From contig JBAMJR010000084.1 in the NCBI GenBank assembly GCA_038501785.1, forward strand, positions 5,503,501-5,567,500: a stretch of 64,000 bases of DNA, read 5' to 3'. Below the pieces are notes generated by a model. It was not told where the DNA came from. It ran no database searches and saw nothing but the letters and a program-made list of their open reading frames with translations. Source of the stretch: Myoxocephalus aenaeus (Eukaryota; Chordata; Actinopteri; Perciformes; Cottidae). The translations under genes were made by a program, and so were the position numbers. Below are positions 11,208 to 22,043 of the stretch, in pieces. How positions within the stretch are numbered: the first letter of the stretch is position 1; each line of letters starts with the position of its first letter.

Positions 11208-11832
11208 CAGTTACTGAGGGATTGAACCAGAAAAGCCTCTCATCCAGTCTCTTTCTCTCTCACTCTCTCTCTCGCGCTCTCTCTCCCTCCCACCCACTGG
11301 AGGAAACAAGCACCATCCCCTCTTCATAATATTGTTGATGATAATTAAGTCACATCCCCGTCACAAAACACCATGTTACTTTCTGAACGAAAAGAAAAAG
11401 AGTAGGTGAAATTTGCGAAAAAATATGTTTATTAAGAAAAAAAGTGTTAAGTGTTTTTATTTGTTTATTTCACTGGGACAGTGCACAGCTTCTTAGCTGT
11501 CACCGGGGTTATCTATCAGCTAATGGCCAGGAAACAGAGAATGCCATATCTGTTAAGAAGATTACCACTGTATAAAAAAGACAATTACAAGATTCAAATT
11601 CACTACAACAACAAGATATGACAACATTAAGAGACATCACGTGTTTGCGTTTATTCTTGATGATTGGGTTGCTTTTAGCCGTGATTTCAAATGAGTAAAA
11701 CTGCAGCAAGGCCACCGTTTGCTGTTGAAAATGCAGCAAGGCCACCGTTTCTTTAGAATTAGCCACCTGAGGGAAAAGAAAGTGAAATAAAAAAATGTGA
11801 TTAAAATGTCATAACTCCCATGTTTGGTCATT
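11208..11832. other. 3' flank of RIP kinase copy A
   Basis: Contains a CT-rich stretch (about 11250-11290). On the minus strand there are AATAAA-type signals at about 11455-11472, which would give copy A a 3' UTR of about 370 bases. No coding signal was seen. Confidence 0.4.
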
Positions 11833-14800
11833 TTAGCAGGAGGAAATCCTACCGAGCCTCTCCACTAGTCTGGGCTCATGCTCTTTGAGGGCGTCGTAGA
11901 AGGCTGCCTTGACCACTTCTCCTCCTGAACGTAATGGCCCCCGATAAAGCACTCTCATTTTGTCCTGGCTTGTTCCTGCCACATCAATCTTTGAGTAGGT
12001 TTCACTGTGGACCATGTCCCCAAGCGCGTCTGTTATTGCCATGACATTGGCCACGTCTTGAATCAAATTTGCCCTTTTGTCATCAACAAATTTTGCTGTT
12101 TTAAAATACAAAAGAAGGGAAGCACGCACATGAAACGCTTAATCAAATCATTAATGAGGCACCATGTGATTGAAATGATACATGTCAATGTCATGCTAAT
12201 TTTAGATCTTTGTTTACACACAGGAAAAAAAAGCTTCTTTTCATGACGACATCAATACAGTAACAACAATACTCACCTTTGGCTGTAATACTCATAGTAG
12301 GAATTCTGACAGACTCCTGTTGGCAAAAATAAAAAGCTCTCTCAGTCTATATTGTGAAATCTATTTTAATGCATCATACACACAAACCAAATCCAAAACA
12401 GCAGGTTGGTTTTTGTTTCTTTCTTTCTGACTAAATGACGGTTGGTATAATATGATAATAAACCACTGTCCATTTGCATCAAAATAATATTGATTTAAAT
12501 TAATCATAGAAAAAAACATTGTTAAAACTTAACAATATTCCTATTATCTCATCTCTTGATTGTATTTTCGGTTTGACTATAGCCTAAATGGTTTTGTTAA
12601 TAAAGTTACTTATTAGTTACTCATTGGTTTGTTTTCAACTTCCTGTGAGGCAATGGTCAAAACACATTTAGCATACCCGTATTGGAGGCTGTTCAGTTGT
12701 TGGTAATGGGACATTGTCCACCGTATCATTTGGCTGTTCTGAAAAAGAGAAGAAAACATCTGGTTTCATTCAGGAAAGTTAGAGATCATTTATGAGATTA
12801 AAACTCCCTCGACTCACAAACAGTATTGATAATCTACCTGGTGGCTGATGAGGAACATTGCAAGCCAACGTTGTGTTTGATTGATCACTGGTTGATGACT
12901 TCTGAAGTAAAACAGGGAGAAAGTATGATGCATTAGAGAAATCGATAAACCAGTCAGAAGTGTTCCTCGCCATTATGAATCAGGATTAATCTGCACTATA
13001 TTTAATCTTCTGAAATTACACTGCTGCGTTGTTCCAGTGTTGTCAAGACTTGACCGACCGCATCACGAATTCCCTTCTTGTGCTTTGAAAACACATTCTC
13101 AGTGACTTCAAGGCAATCTGAAACAGAAGCAACGTTTCATTTTAAATATGTATCTGTCAAGCTAGTCGACAAAAAGTTAATTTGATTTCAGACGAGGAAA
13201 TGTTGTGAAATGGTGACAACGATGAATATTTACTTTGAAAGAGGGGCCTCTCTGAGGGATTGCCATCCCAGCACCTCTTCATGAGCTCAACCAGTTCTTT
13301 CAACCCTTCTTCCCTCATCTGGTCAATTTCCTTACAGCAAGGTCTTTGCCCTGAAGGGATCTGCTCTTTCACAAGATCAAATGCAGCGCCTACAGTGCAT
13401 GTGATACAATGAAGACATGCATGATAACATACAAGCTTAACCAATTGAGTAAACTGGACATACACAGTGTATAACGGACTTAGTTAAGTTTTATGTTGTG
13501 AGGGAAACAATACAGATGAGAAATTTGATGGTAGGATGTGATTTCATTGCATAAAATATTGGAAACCTAAATTAAAGGTCAACATGATGGGACAATAAAA
13601 CAGATTATACCTACTTGGATAAGGCTCTTTGCCATTGATAATGGCCCAGAGCAGGATACCATAGCTGATCAAGAGAGAGGAAGAGATTTTCAGTAACATG
13701 TTAATGCTGTTAAGATTTTTACCATACAGAGTAGAATTATTTGTTAATGCTATGTCTCACCTGTAGATGTCAAAAGAACGGGTAGCTTCATACGGTACAT
13801 CAAAAGCCTCAGGAGGTATGTACTTGAATGAACCTCTGATCCCATCCATTGTTTCTCTGTTGCTGTTCAAAGTACTGGCGGATACACTGGACAGACCAAA
13901 GTCTGCTAGCTGCAGAGAAAGAAGGGACACATAATATCAATTATAATACGGGTAGATCAAATCAAGCATTCTGATTGGTTGAGAGTGAGTCACGGGGTGT
14001 AGTTTATTCAGCCATAAAGTACTGTACAGCCTGTTTACATTTAGAGCGTTCCATATCAGTGCGCACTTAAAATAACAGGTAGATTTAAATTGCGCGACCG
14101 TTAGTTGTCATTTCAAGCTTGACAGTTACCAAACATGTTTGGTGTAAACTTTGATATTGTCACGTCCGCAGTAACGACTCGCAGACGTTGGTTTCCTTAA
14201 CTTTAACGGAACAGCTAACAAGCTCACGTAGCATCCCCCACACTAGCATAACGAACGACAACACACACGTCACTTCCTCCCTAACCTAAAGATGAGGAAT
14301 GAAAAGGGTTTGATCACAAAATCCTGATAATTTCCAGTGAGAGATAATTACGTCGGTAAATTCCCGACGCGAGGGGAGTTCTCTAAACATCATGGAGGAG
14401 AAGAATGACGGAGAAAAGACGGACAGAAGCAGCGAGAGCACTTCTTTACATCGGTGGCTGAGCGTCATCCTCCACCCTGCTTTCAACCGGGCTGGTCAGT
14501 AAATCTGCGATTTACTGACCAGCTCGTCCGTTTTATAGTCCCGTATGTGCGTCCCGTGCGTCCCGGGACTATTTTCTCTGCCGCTGAAATGCGATACACA
14601 ACGTTTTGCCGGCTACAACTATTTTGTGCTGAAAGGCAGCTTACATTACTATTTATAAAGTCGCAGGTACCCGTATTATAAAAGCAATAAGGTACTCGAG
14701 GCAGTACTGTGTCTACAATAATGTACAGTTCAAGGGTTTGCCGGCCCTCCGCTGCGCGTCGGGCCTAACAACTCCCTTGAACAGTACATTATTGCACGAC

Positions 14801-15619
14801 ACAGTACTGCCTCTCGTACCTTATTGCTTAAATAAATGATTAAATCAGCCTCATAGTTGACTTATTTATTAATTTTTTGCCTTAAGTTTATTGTAATTCT
14901 GTGTGTTAGGAGGTCATTGTACAGAATAACTGCCTGTTATCTTTGCATATGACAATAAAATATCTTGAATAGAAAAATATCTTGAATCTTAAACATAGTT
15001 TAGGTGGAAGGCACTCTACCTTGGCGTTAAAATCGGCATTCAGCAGTACATTATTTGGCTTTAGGTCACGGTGCACAATTTTCCGTGAATGGAGGAAGTT
15101 CATGCCTAGAGCCACTTGATGGGCCAAGCGGCAGACCAGGGGCCACGGTGGAGGGCCAGAGAAGTCCTTCTGCAGGGACTCAACAGATCCGTTTTCCATG
15201 AACTCCATCACTAGTCCCTGTTGCGTGGATGTCACTCCAGGCGGACATCCCTGATAGGTTCCATAACGTCTCACCACAAACTCAAAGGAAGCCCTATCCA
15301 TATAAATAGCCTCGTTCTGCAGGGTCATGAAGTGGCTGCAATGAGGCAGGGGATTGTTGAAAGGAGTAGAGAGAAAGCAAAAGAGCACCTTTAACTACTA
15401 TTTAACATATGTATCATTTAAATGTTTAAGTTACAGAGAACTTGCACATATTTCCATTTACCCAATCCCACCATGGAGTGTCTTAATGGCCACATCAACG
15501 CCCAAGTCCTTGTGCCTGGCCTTGTAGACATGACCGAATCCCCCTCGGCCAACTGACTCCCATTTCTCCAAGCTTCCGTTACCAACTGCCTCATCAGTCT
15601 TGTGGTTCAGCAGCGCCAT
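11833..15619 (-). CDS. RIPK3-like kinase with C-terminal CARD (copy A, 10 exons, 451 aa)
   Basis: Exons in transcript order: 15462-15619, 15020-15335, 13761-13909, 13615-13664, 13234-13389, 13020-13117, 12838-12901, 12677-12738, 12277-12316, 11833-12095. All join in frame with GT/AG sites to 451 codons plus stop. Residues 1-276 are a protein kinase: glycine loop GRGGFG 24-29, VAIK Lys46, HRDLKPNN with Asp143, DFG Asp161, PPE about 190. The wording (FMENGS, WPLVCRL, NVLL, LADFGLSS, GLKELVELMKRCW) is closest to RIPK3 as I know it. The last exon encodes a CARD (FVDDKRANLIQDV, VAGTSQDKMRVLY, AAFYDALKEHEPRLVERLG) of the type found in fish ASC, caspase-1 and NLR proteins. RIPK2 is the classical RIP kinase with a CARD, so this pairing is unusual. 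Likely an innate-immune or cell-death signalling kinase. Intron 2 has gained a MITE pair. Expression is not shown. Confidence 0.85.
13941..14681. mobile_element. Non-autonomous DNA transposon (MITE) in intron 2 of copy A
   Basis: 14-bp terminal inverted repeats TTATAATACGGGTA (13941) and TACCCGTATTATAA (14668-14681) bracket 741 bp without a transposase frame. The homologous intron of copy B lacks this piece and the adjoining hairpin, giving an empty site. The flanks suggest a 2-base AA duplication around the composite insertion. Confidence 0.75.
14682..14829. mobile_element. Foldback element directly joined to the MITE
   Basis: AAGCAATAAGGTAC at 14682 is mirrored by GTACCTTATTGCTT ending at 14829. 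The arms continue inward for about 60 bases (cagtactgtgtc, ataatgtac, ttcaaggg) around a GC-rich centre. Absent from copy B, so inserted after the duplication or lost there. Confidence 0.75.
14873..14985 (+). repeat. LINE 3'-tail fragment in intron 2
   Basis: 'gttattctgtacaatgacct'-type sequence (reverse complement) is shared with 28090-28215 in copy B and with the LINE tail at 20065-20165. It predates the duplication because both copies have it. Confidence 0.6.
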
Positions 15620-15639
15620 CTCCTGCTGGATTCAGGTAA

Positions 15640-16370
15640 AGCAGCTACAACCCCAAATCTATTACAAAATATGGAAATGAATGAATGAATATATACTTTA
15701 TTAATCCCCAAGGGGAAATTTGGTGTCGCGTAGCAGCAATTTACAGACAGAAAATAAGATATAAAAACAGCAGGGATGAAAGATATAGACAATAATAATA
15801 CTAATAAAAAGAAAAAAGAAAAGAAAAATAACTGGGATGAAAGAAAAGAAAAAAGAACAGAGTATTAATTTAGGAATTAAATTAAACTTAAACAGTAGAA
15901 GTGCAAAAGTGCAAGTATGTATGTGTATATTCAGTGGTGTATAGTAACGAAGTAGAAATACTTTGTTACTGTACTTAAGTAGTTTTTTAGGATATATGTA
16001 CTCTACTTTACTATTTATATTTCTGTTGACTTTTACTTTTACTTCACTACATTTTGCAAAGAAAACTGATACTTTTACTCCGATACATTTCCCATGAAAC
16101 CTTCGTTACTCGCTACAAAATAAATCTATCTCTAGAAAGAAAAAGAAAACACATCCGGGACTGTGGTGGAACACAGACTCCACGAAGCAGGTTTTGCGAA
16201 TCACAATATTATGCATTTCCCTCTACTTCCTCTCGTCCAGCGCTCCCAAACCTTTATGCGCCACGGGCCGGTAACGTGAAGACCAAACTGTCACGGACCG
16301 GGTCCGACCTCGGAGAGACAGGAGACAACGACACCTGACGTGTGTTCGTTATGTCCAGTCTACTCCTAAC
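15640..16370 (-). repeat. Upstream region of copy A: LINE tail and hAT-like repeat
   Basis: 15700-15730 carries the 'ttaatccccaaggggaaatt' tail of an L2/Rex-type LINE. 15930-16130 holds 'cagtggtgtatagtaacgaa' and tracts of 'tacttttacttc', a widespread fish hAT-type repeat. Both recur, inverted, upstream of copy B (26710-27420). These old repeats make up the immediate 5' flank of both kinase genes, about 35-100 bases before the ATG. Confidence 0.6.
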
Positions 16371-16412
16371 TAAACCTTTAGTCCAGTCTACTCCTAACTA
16401 AACCTTTAGTCC
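16350..16412 (-). repeat. 31-bp minisatellite, 2 units
   Basis: 'ctaactaaacctttagtcca' with 'gtctactc' appears twice. The same unit, inverted, occurs at 26636-26733 and 30428-30534. Confidence 0.85.
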
Positions 16413-16446
16413 TTCAGTTCATGAAAATGCCTTATTATGTAAGGCA

Positions 16447-17381
16447 TAGGTGTCAAACCCAAGGCAAGCGGGCCAAATCCGGCCCGCCAAGTAATTTTAT
16501 GTGGCCCTCGACAGCTTGAAAGGCATATGATCGTCTTAATTATTAAAGTCTATGCTGCTTTACAGTGTACAGTGACCATAGTCTACATCTCCCACAATGC
16601 ATGTCGACTTTGTGACCTGCAAATGAACGGCATCCTACCGCGAGAAAGCAGTGTTTCCATATTGCCGTTTAACTAAAGACAAGTGATTACATTTAAAAAG
16701 ATCGACAAATAATCCCAAAATGTCCAAGAAAAGCGAGATTGATGCAGAGGGAAGAACATTTAAAGAAGATGGGAAAGTACATGTTTGTGCTTCAAGGAGA
16801 GAAACCGGTAAGTCTTCTGTGTTATGAGGAAGTGTCGGTGATGAAGGAATACAATTCATGTCGTCGTTTTGACAAACACGGAGCCAAGTATGCTACATTT
16901 AGCCTCCAAGAAAAACATAGTTGTCCAAGGTGTGCCCCATGCCACATAAAGGTGAGCCCCAGACCACACCTGCTCACATGTTCTTACTGCTCACAATTAG
17001 TTGTTGGACCAGAGTTATGTCATTCTCAACTGTGACAAAAAAGCTTTGAACAAAGTTAATGTAACAACGTGCGTTTGATGTTTGTCTTTATTCTCTTTAA
17101 AAAAAAAAATTGCTCTTTGATAGAGTAATGTAGGTTTCTTAACACTACATTAAATGGAGTTATGTTGTAATAACAGAGACATTTGCTTACTTATATTTTT
17201 ACTTTTATATAAATGCATGTCCAATATTTTTACACGTAAATAAACAATAATCAAATGCAAAGACAGTTATTTAACAATATGTTAGTTAGGGAGTATACAG
17301 TGTTACAGTTACAATCGGCCCTTTGAGGGCGACCGTAATGCTGATGTGGCCCAGGGTGAAAATTCGTTTGACACCCCTGAT
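16447..17381 (+). mobile_element. hAT transposon with 8-bp target duplication
   Basis: The element begins TAGGTGTCAAAC and ends GTTTGACACCCCTGAT, and is flanked by the 8-bp direct repeat GTAAGGCA (16439-16446 and 17382-17389), the hAT hallmark. 'ggccaaatccggcccgccaa' near the left end is typical of fish hAT elements. Inside, an ATG at 16720 (MSKKSEIDAEGRTF) and, in a second frame, 'KYMFVLQGEKPVSLLC' and 'KHGAKYATF' resemble the zinc-finger N-terminus of GTF2IRD2/ZBED-like hAT transposases, broken by frameshift and lacking the catalytic part. A clean but inactive, internally deleted insertion. Confidence 0.85.
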
Positions 17382-17389
17382 GTAAGGCA

Positions 17390-18660
17390 TAAATATAATG
17401 ATGTAATAGCCTTGAACGTGTGGTTCCACTGCGCCCAAACAAGGTGTGACCCTACTTTTGTAGCTTCCAACTGAATCTGTGTGGATTGGAGCGTGATTTC
17501 ACGCGTGCATGTTCATACCTTCACATGTAAACTTTATTTTGCTGTGAACTGATGGCTTCACTTCCACAGAGCTGAGCCGTGTAACTAAACTACTGCTGAT
17601 GCAAACTCAACATTTCTTTCTGCTGCTGCTTCACATTGAAGGCTCGTCACTAGAAACAACAAACACAATGTCATTACTATTAGGAAAATACTTGATATTT
17701 TCCGATGAGAAAAATCCATTGTACAAAAAGCCAACATGGCGAAGACCAAAACGCGGAACTCAAGGCTTCAAAACGGCAGTTCACAAACCAATGGGTGACG
17801 TCACGACGATCTACGGCCACTTCTTATATACGGGGACATGTCAATCAACTTGTAGCCTTTTTTTAGAGGGGAAAATCCCACAAGTTTGCCAGTGGAAAAC
17901 TTTTAAAGCTTTCCTTGTAATCGAGATTGGCATAAAGGCGTTTCAGTTCCTTGGTATTACTTTTGAAACGAACAGATTAAATGTACCGAGAAGGAGTAAG
18001 AAGAAGGAGTGTAACCGGCCACACGACATACCGACCTCCACGCCTACCGAGAGGCATCGCAACCGTCAACTCACATCTCATGATCATGAACTACTTAATT
18101 GTCTTGGTACAAACCCTTTAAAGAAACAAGTCAAGTACTAAAAGCAGGTTGAGTATCCTGTGAAACAATCGGATTTGTCTCCAACATGTTTACTCACATG
18201 TGGATTTTTAAGATGTCCCGTTTCTAAACCGTCTAAAATGACTTTGTCAAACCCTCAAACATGTTGTTTTATCAGTGAACCATTTGTGACAGTTTAAGGA
18301 CTTCTGGTACAAAAAAGAGCAGCGACCACTTCACTCACAAGCTGTAACTAGGTACTTTTCTGGCTTCACCACGGCAGTATAAACCAAGCTTCAACCGTTA
18401 ACTGTGTAAGAACAGTAATATCTGAAGGATGAACAGAAACAGAGTGAAACTGCATTCAAACCACAGACCTTCAGGTCGAAGCTACAAAAGCACTGAGATG
18501 TGAAACAGACGGGTACGTCGACTCCGGTATTAGAAGTACAGTAGCAGAGCTGCCAACTTTTCAAAAAACCTTGGAGTGAGATTTTGTCAGGGGTGACCAA
18601 AATTTTGCCGCGCACGCAGCCACACTAATCGCTCAAATATCAGGAAATTTGAATTAATTT
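17390..18660 (-). repeat. Dispersed and inverted repeat block
   Basis: 17730-17830 has 'gccaacatggcgaagaccaa' and 'aggcttcaaaacggcag', a dispersed repeat also seen at about 44.6 and 56.5 kb. 17825-18512 is the inverted partner of 7585-8480. The open frame 17599-18141 runs through these repeats and is not a gene. Confidence 0.7.
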
Positions 18661-19222
18661 GGCGTTTTACCCATGTTGTACCCTGCATTCTGGTGGTTTG
18701 TGGGGCCCAAAGTCGTTGATGGGGCGGCCTACTGGAGATGGACAACATTGGTTACATTCTGTGAAGCAAAGACATAGCTGATGGTCCACCCCCAGGACAT
18801 TTTGGTTTAAGTAGATGTTCTTTCATGCATTCTAGTGGATTTTTGGGTGGTATGCTAAAGATGTAGCCTGGTACCAGCCAAACTTAGCCCCGCCCACAAC
18901 ATTTGAGGTCTGGAAGTTCGGTCTGGCACTGCTCCGTTGGGGAGAAATTATCCAAAATCAAAAATTGTTCGGACCAATCAAATTGTCAGGGCGGGCTTTA
19001 TACGATGATGGACAGATGACAGTAACGTAATCAACCACGTCACCAAAGAGCGCTTGGGTTGAATTCGTTTTCAACAAACATGGCTGCCGCTGGAGAGCTG
19101 AGATGTAGATAGAGACATCGACAGCGCATTAACCTCATCAACCCTAGCTTCTACAGGTGTTCTACAGCTCATATTCCCCTATTGTCCTTGATCTCTAAAG
19201 AATCAGCAACTCCTTGCCCTTA

Positions 19223-19272
<50 letters not shown>

Positions 19273-19458
19273 TTCTGCATAAATATGATCAAAAGTCAAG
19301 AGTCTGATCAAAAAATGAGTTCCCGGTCGCTCCCCGAGTTTTTAGAATTGTATTTTTGGTGCCTTCCCATCATGCTCCAGAGTAATACTGCACCTCTTTA
19401 GAAAGATTAAGACCTAAAGCATCCAAATATGCAATAATAATCACAATAAATAATAAAT
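18661..19458. other. No gene recognised; (TA)n at 19227-19264
   Basis: Mixed intergenic sequence. The only clear structure is an uninterrupted TA microsatellite after an A-run. Confidence 0.5.
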
Positions 19459-19752
19459 CACCACATCTCAGGGACACAACACACCACATCATCAGGGACA
19501 CAACACACCACATCATCAGGGACACAACCCACCACATCATCAGGGACACAACACACCACATCATCAGGGACACAACCCACCACATCATCAGGGACACAAC
19601 ACACCACATCATCAGGGACACAACACACCACATCATCAGGGACACAACACACCCCATCATCAGGGATACAACACACCACATCATCAGGGACACAACACAC
19701 CACATCATCAGGGACACAACACACCACATCATCAGGGACACAACACACCCCC
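19459..19752 (-). repeat. 24-bp minisatellite, 12 units
   Basis: The unit 'cagggacacaacacaccaca' plus 'tcat' recurs every 24 bases twelve times with very few changes. Because 24 is a multiple of three, it opens long repetitive frames on the minus strand that are not genes. Confidence 0.93.
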
Positions 19753-20165
19753 AGCAGAGACTCTTCTCGCTCCGGCCATCAGGCAGACGCTACAGGAGTC
19801 ACAAATCCAGAACCACGAGACTGACAAACAGTTTCTACCCGCAGGCCATCAGGCTGGTGAACAGCTCACACACACATCACTGAACTGTGAAAGGCTGCTG
19901 TGACTTCATTCATGTCACGGCTATACTTTGGACTTTGGATATTGTATTGTAACAATGCATAGTGCACTTTATACACTTTATACATATTTCTGTGCAATAC
20001 TGTCACTACCTTATTTTTATTTATAATTTTTTTTGCCTTACGTTTATTTTTTTTATTTTTTTCCTTTAAAGTTGATTGTAATTCTGTGTTAGGAGGACCC
20101 AGCAAAATAAGCTTTTCATTGTACAGAATAACTGCCTGTTATCTGTGGATATGACATTAAAAAAT
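19753..20165 (+). mobile_element. LINE retrotransposon 3' end
   Basis: 19753-19860 translates as LFSLRPSGRRYRSHKS, then TTRLTNSFYPQAIRLVN, the C-terminal signature of fish L2/Rex1-type LINE polymerases. An AT-rich 3' tail follows, also seen in shorter form at 14873 and 28090. Strongly 5'-truncated and inactive. Confidence 0.65.
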
Positions 20166-20188
20166 AAATGTATTAGGCCGGGGCTACA

Positions 20189-20299
<111 letters not shown>

Positions 20300-20300
<1 letters not shown>

Positions 20301-20608
20301 GCCCTGCCTAAAACCAGAGCCCCGTCACAAGACGCATGCTTCCTTCTGCATGTTATGGCCTGACCCCAGTAACACTTTAGTTGAACCACCGTTATCGTAT
20401 GAAAACAGACCGAGAGGAAGAAGAACACTGAACTGGGTTCTGGTGCTAACATGTGGAACCAGGTGTCGGTTACCTGAGCCCCGGTGCAGGTCTTGCCGCT
20501 GGTCCGGATCAAGTCGGGGGTGTTGGTCAAGTCGATGAGCAGTTTCTCTTGAGGCCGCAGAGTCGGAGCTGGAAGATCCAACAGGAGAACCTGAAGAGGG
20601 AACCGAGA
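20300..20608 (-). pseudogene. gtse1: gtse1 fragment, third copy (penultimate exon only)
   Basis: 20474-20590 on the minus strand is the 117-nt penultimate gtse1 exon with intact acceptor and donor, one residue different (CTGAQ for CTGTQ). Intron sequence matching 8775-8900 follows to about 20310, but the last exon is missing: the GT microsatellite starts there. Upstream, the acceptor's CT tract has expanded into (GA)n on the plus strand (20609-20672). A broken, inverted duplicate. Confidence 0.85.
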
Positions 20609-20610
20609 GA

Positions 20611-20672
<62 letters not shown>
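20609..20672 (+). repeat. (GA)n microsatellite
   Basis: About 32 GA units. In gtse1 copies 1 and 2 the same position is a short CTCTCTCTC next to the acceptor, so this is an expansion of the polypyrimidine tract. Confidence 0.95.
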
Positions 20673-20677
<5 letters not shown>

Positions 20678-20793
20678 TAAGGTTAAAGGTAAACATGAGA
20701 TCAACCTTTATTGATCTTAGTCGCATATTAAGCAAAAATGGAACCGTACCAGATAAACTACATTTACATAAAAGGAGCTGCTCAGAACTCTAA

Positions 20794-20978
20794 ACTCTTC
20801 AGGATATAGATTTATCAGTGACCATGAAAAGGTCCCAAGTTGGTGCCGGTAACTTCATGCCGTCTCATTACTATCAATATATTACATATTTGTTCTGTCA
20901 GGACATGTCAGCACATCCTAACACGGCTTTCCTTTCAGGAACAGGAGATAAAGCACGACCGTCCTCTCAGGTACGCTG

Positions 20979-21026
<48 letters not shown>

Positions 21027-22043
21027 GTGGTAGAAACCCTCACAGTGAAATACACGTTGACGGGTTAGTTTTCTTTTCTTCTAATTACCCATAGTGGGAC
21101 AAACCAATTCAGTTCTGAACCAATAACCTTTTATTAATACTTTTTATAACCAGCCTCGTATCACTCTTGCTGAAACGCACATTACACATTTAAAACATTG
21201 CTAAATACGTATATTGCTGTTTCACTAGTTTTGAGCAACGCTGCTACTTATCCAATGGACATCTGCTCAGTGAGCTAAACAGAACTCATCCCGTCCATCA
21301 CATTTCTAGACTCACTGGTCGTGTTCAGGGAAGCTTGTCTTCACACAGAAGGGCTGGGAGGGGACTGCATGCTGATCAGGTCGCCAGCAGCAGGGCAAAG
21401 ATACACACTCACACAGCTTCCCATGCCGACACATAAAAGTGCAAAACCTGCTGTCGTTCTCAGGACCCCACTGTGAAAAAGATCACGGAGCACAAGGTGG
21501 AACTCATTGAGTGCCTGAGGGCGGATGTCTTCATTCTGCAGCGTGTGCACGCCAAAGATATTGTCACTCAGGGTCAATATTGGAAATTGAGGAATATCTC
21601 ACAGCCAGAAGAAATGGTTACTGACCTGATCGATCAGATGATTTTGAATGGTCAAGTATCCTGCTCTCTTTTTCTTGAAGTTCTCAAAGAGCCGAAGGTT
21701 CTCCAGACCTATCCACAGCTCAACCAAATCATGAGACAATGGTGCTAAACACTGTTGGAAGCGCAATGTGTTGGCTATTAATGTAATTGATAAAGAGGCT
21801 ATCTTACAAAAAAAAAAGATGTGTTGAGCAAAATACGTGAGCAATATGGATTTATCTTGTCTGTGTGCTTGATTTTGTACTTTTGGTAATGTTATCTAAT
21901 GGAAATAAATCTGATTGAGCAAACGTTCCGGGCTGAAGGCCTCGTCTGTCGCCTGTCATTGGAAGACATTTGTAAACACACACAAATGGACCGTTATTTA
22001 GTTGAGAGCAGGCAGCTTTATAACAGCTACCAAGCCACTAAAG
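20794..22043 (+). pseudogene. 5'-truncated duplicate of the RIP kinase copy B CARD end (copy C)
   Basis: Nearly identical to 32744-33985. It starts in the middle of exon 11 (tail to 20848) and keeps exon 12 (20939-20970) and the CARD exon (21464-21748, 94 codons plus stop) with intact splice sites, and an AATAAA at 21904. The CARD differs from copy B by one visible residue (LQRV for LQRA). There is no kinase part upstream; the left junction abuts the inverted gtse1 fragment. It could only be expressed from a new promoter, so it is treated as a fragment. It ends at 'gccacta', where copy B switches to a hAT piece, so copy C may preserve the older 3' flank. Confidence 0.85.
20982..21022 (+). repeat. 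(CA)n microsatellite
   Basis: About 20 CA units in the intron before the CARD exon of copy C; copy B has a slightly longer tract at 32922-32968. Confidence 0.95.

Larger units (their letters stand above)
12595..16412. repeat. Inverted duplication, left arm (kinase half of copy A plus promoter)
   Basis: Reverse-complement match to 26640-29602, covering about 800 bases of 5' flank, exons 1-8 and part of intron 8. Exon lengths are identical and only scattered base changes are seen. Beyond 12595 (inside intron 8) the two loci differ completely. Confidence 0.9.

Noticed and set aside
16054..16338. 94-codon frame found in both inverted arms
   Set aside because: Its conservation only reflects the recent duplication; it reads through a dispersed repeat.
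17599..18141. 180-codon frame on the plus strand
   Set aside because: It runs through dispersed and inverted repeats that also occur at 8.2 and 44.6 kb, without any domain.
19370..19748. Minus-strand frames with repeated SLMMWCVV or CVPDDVVC
   Set aside because: Translation of the 24-bp minisatellite in two frames; repetitive only because 24 is divisible by three.
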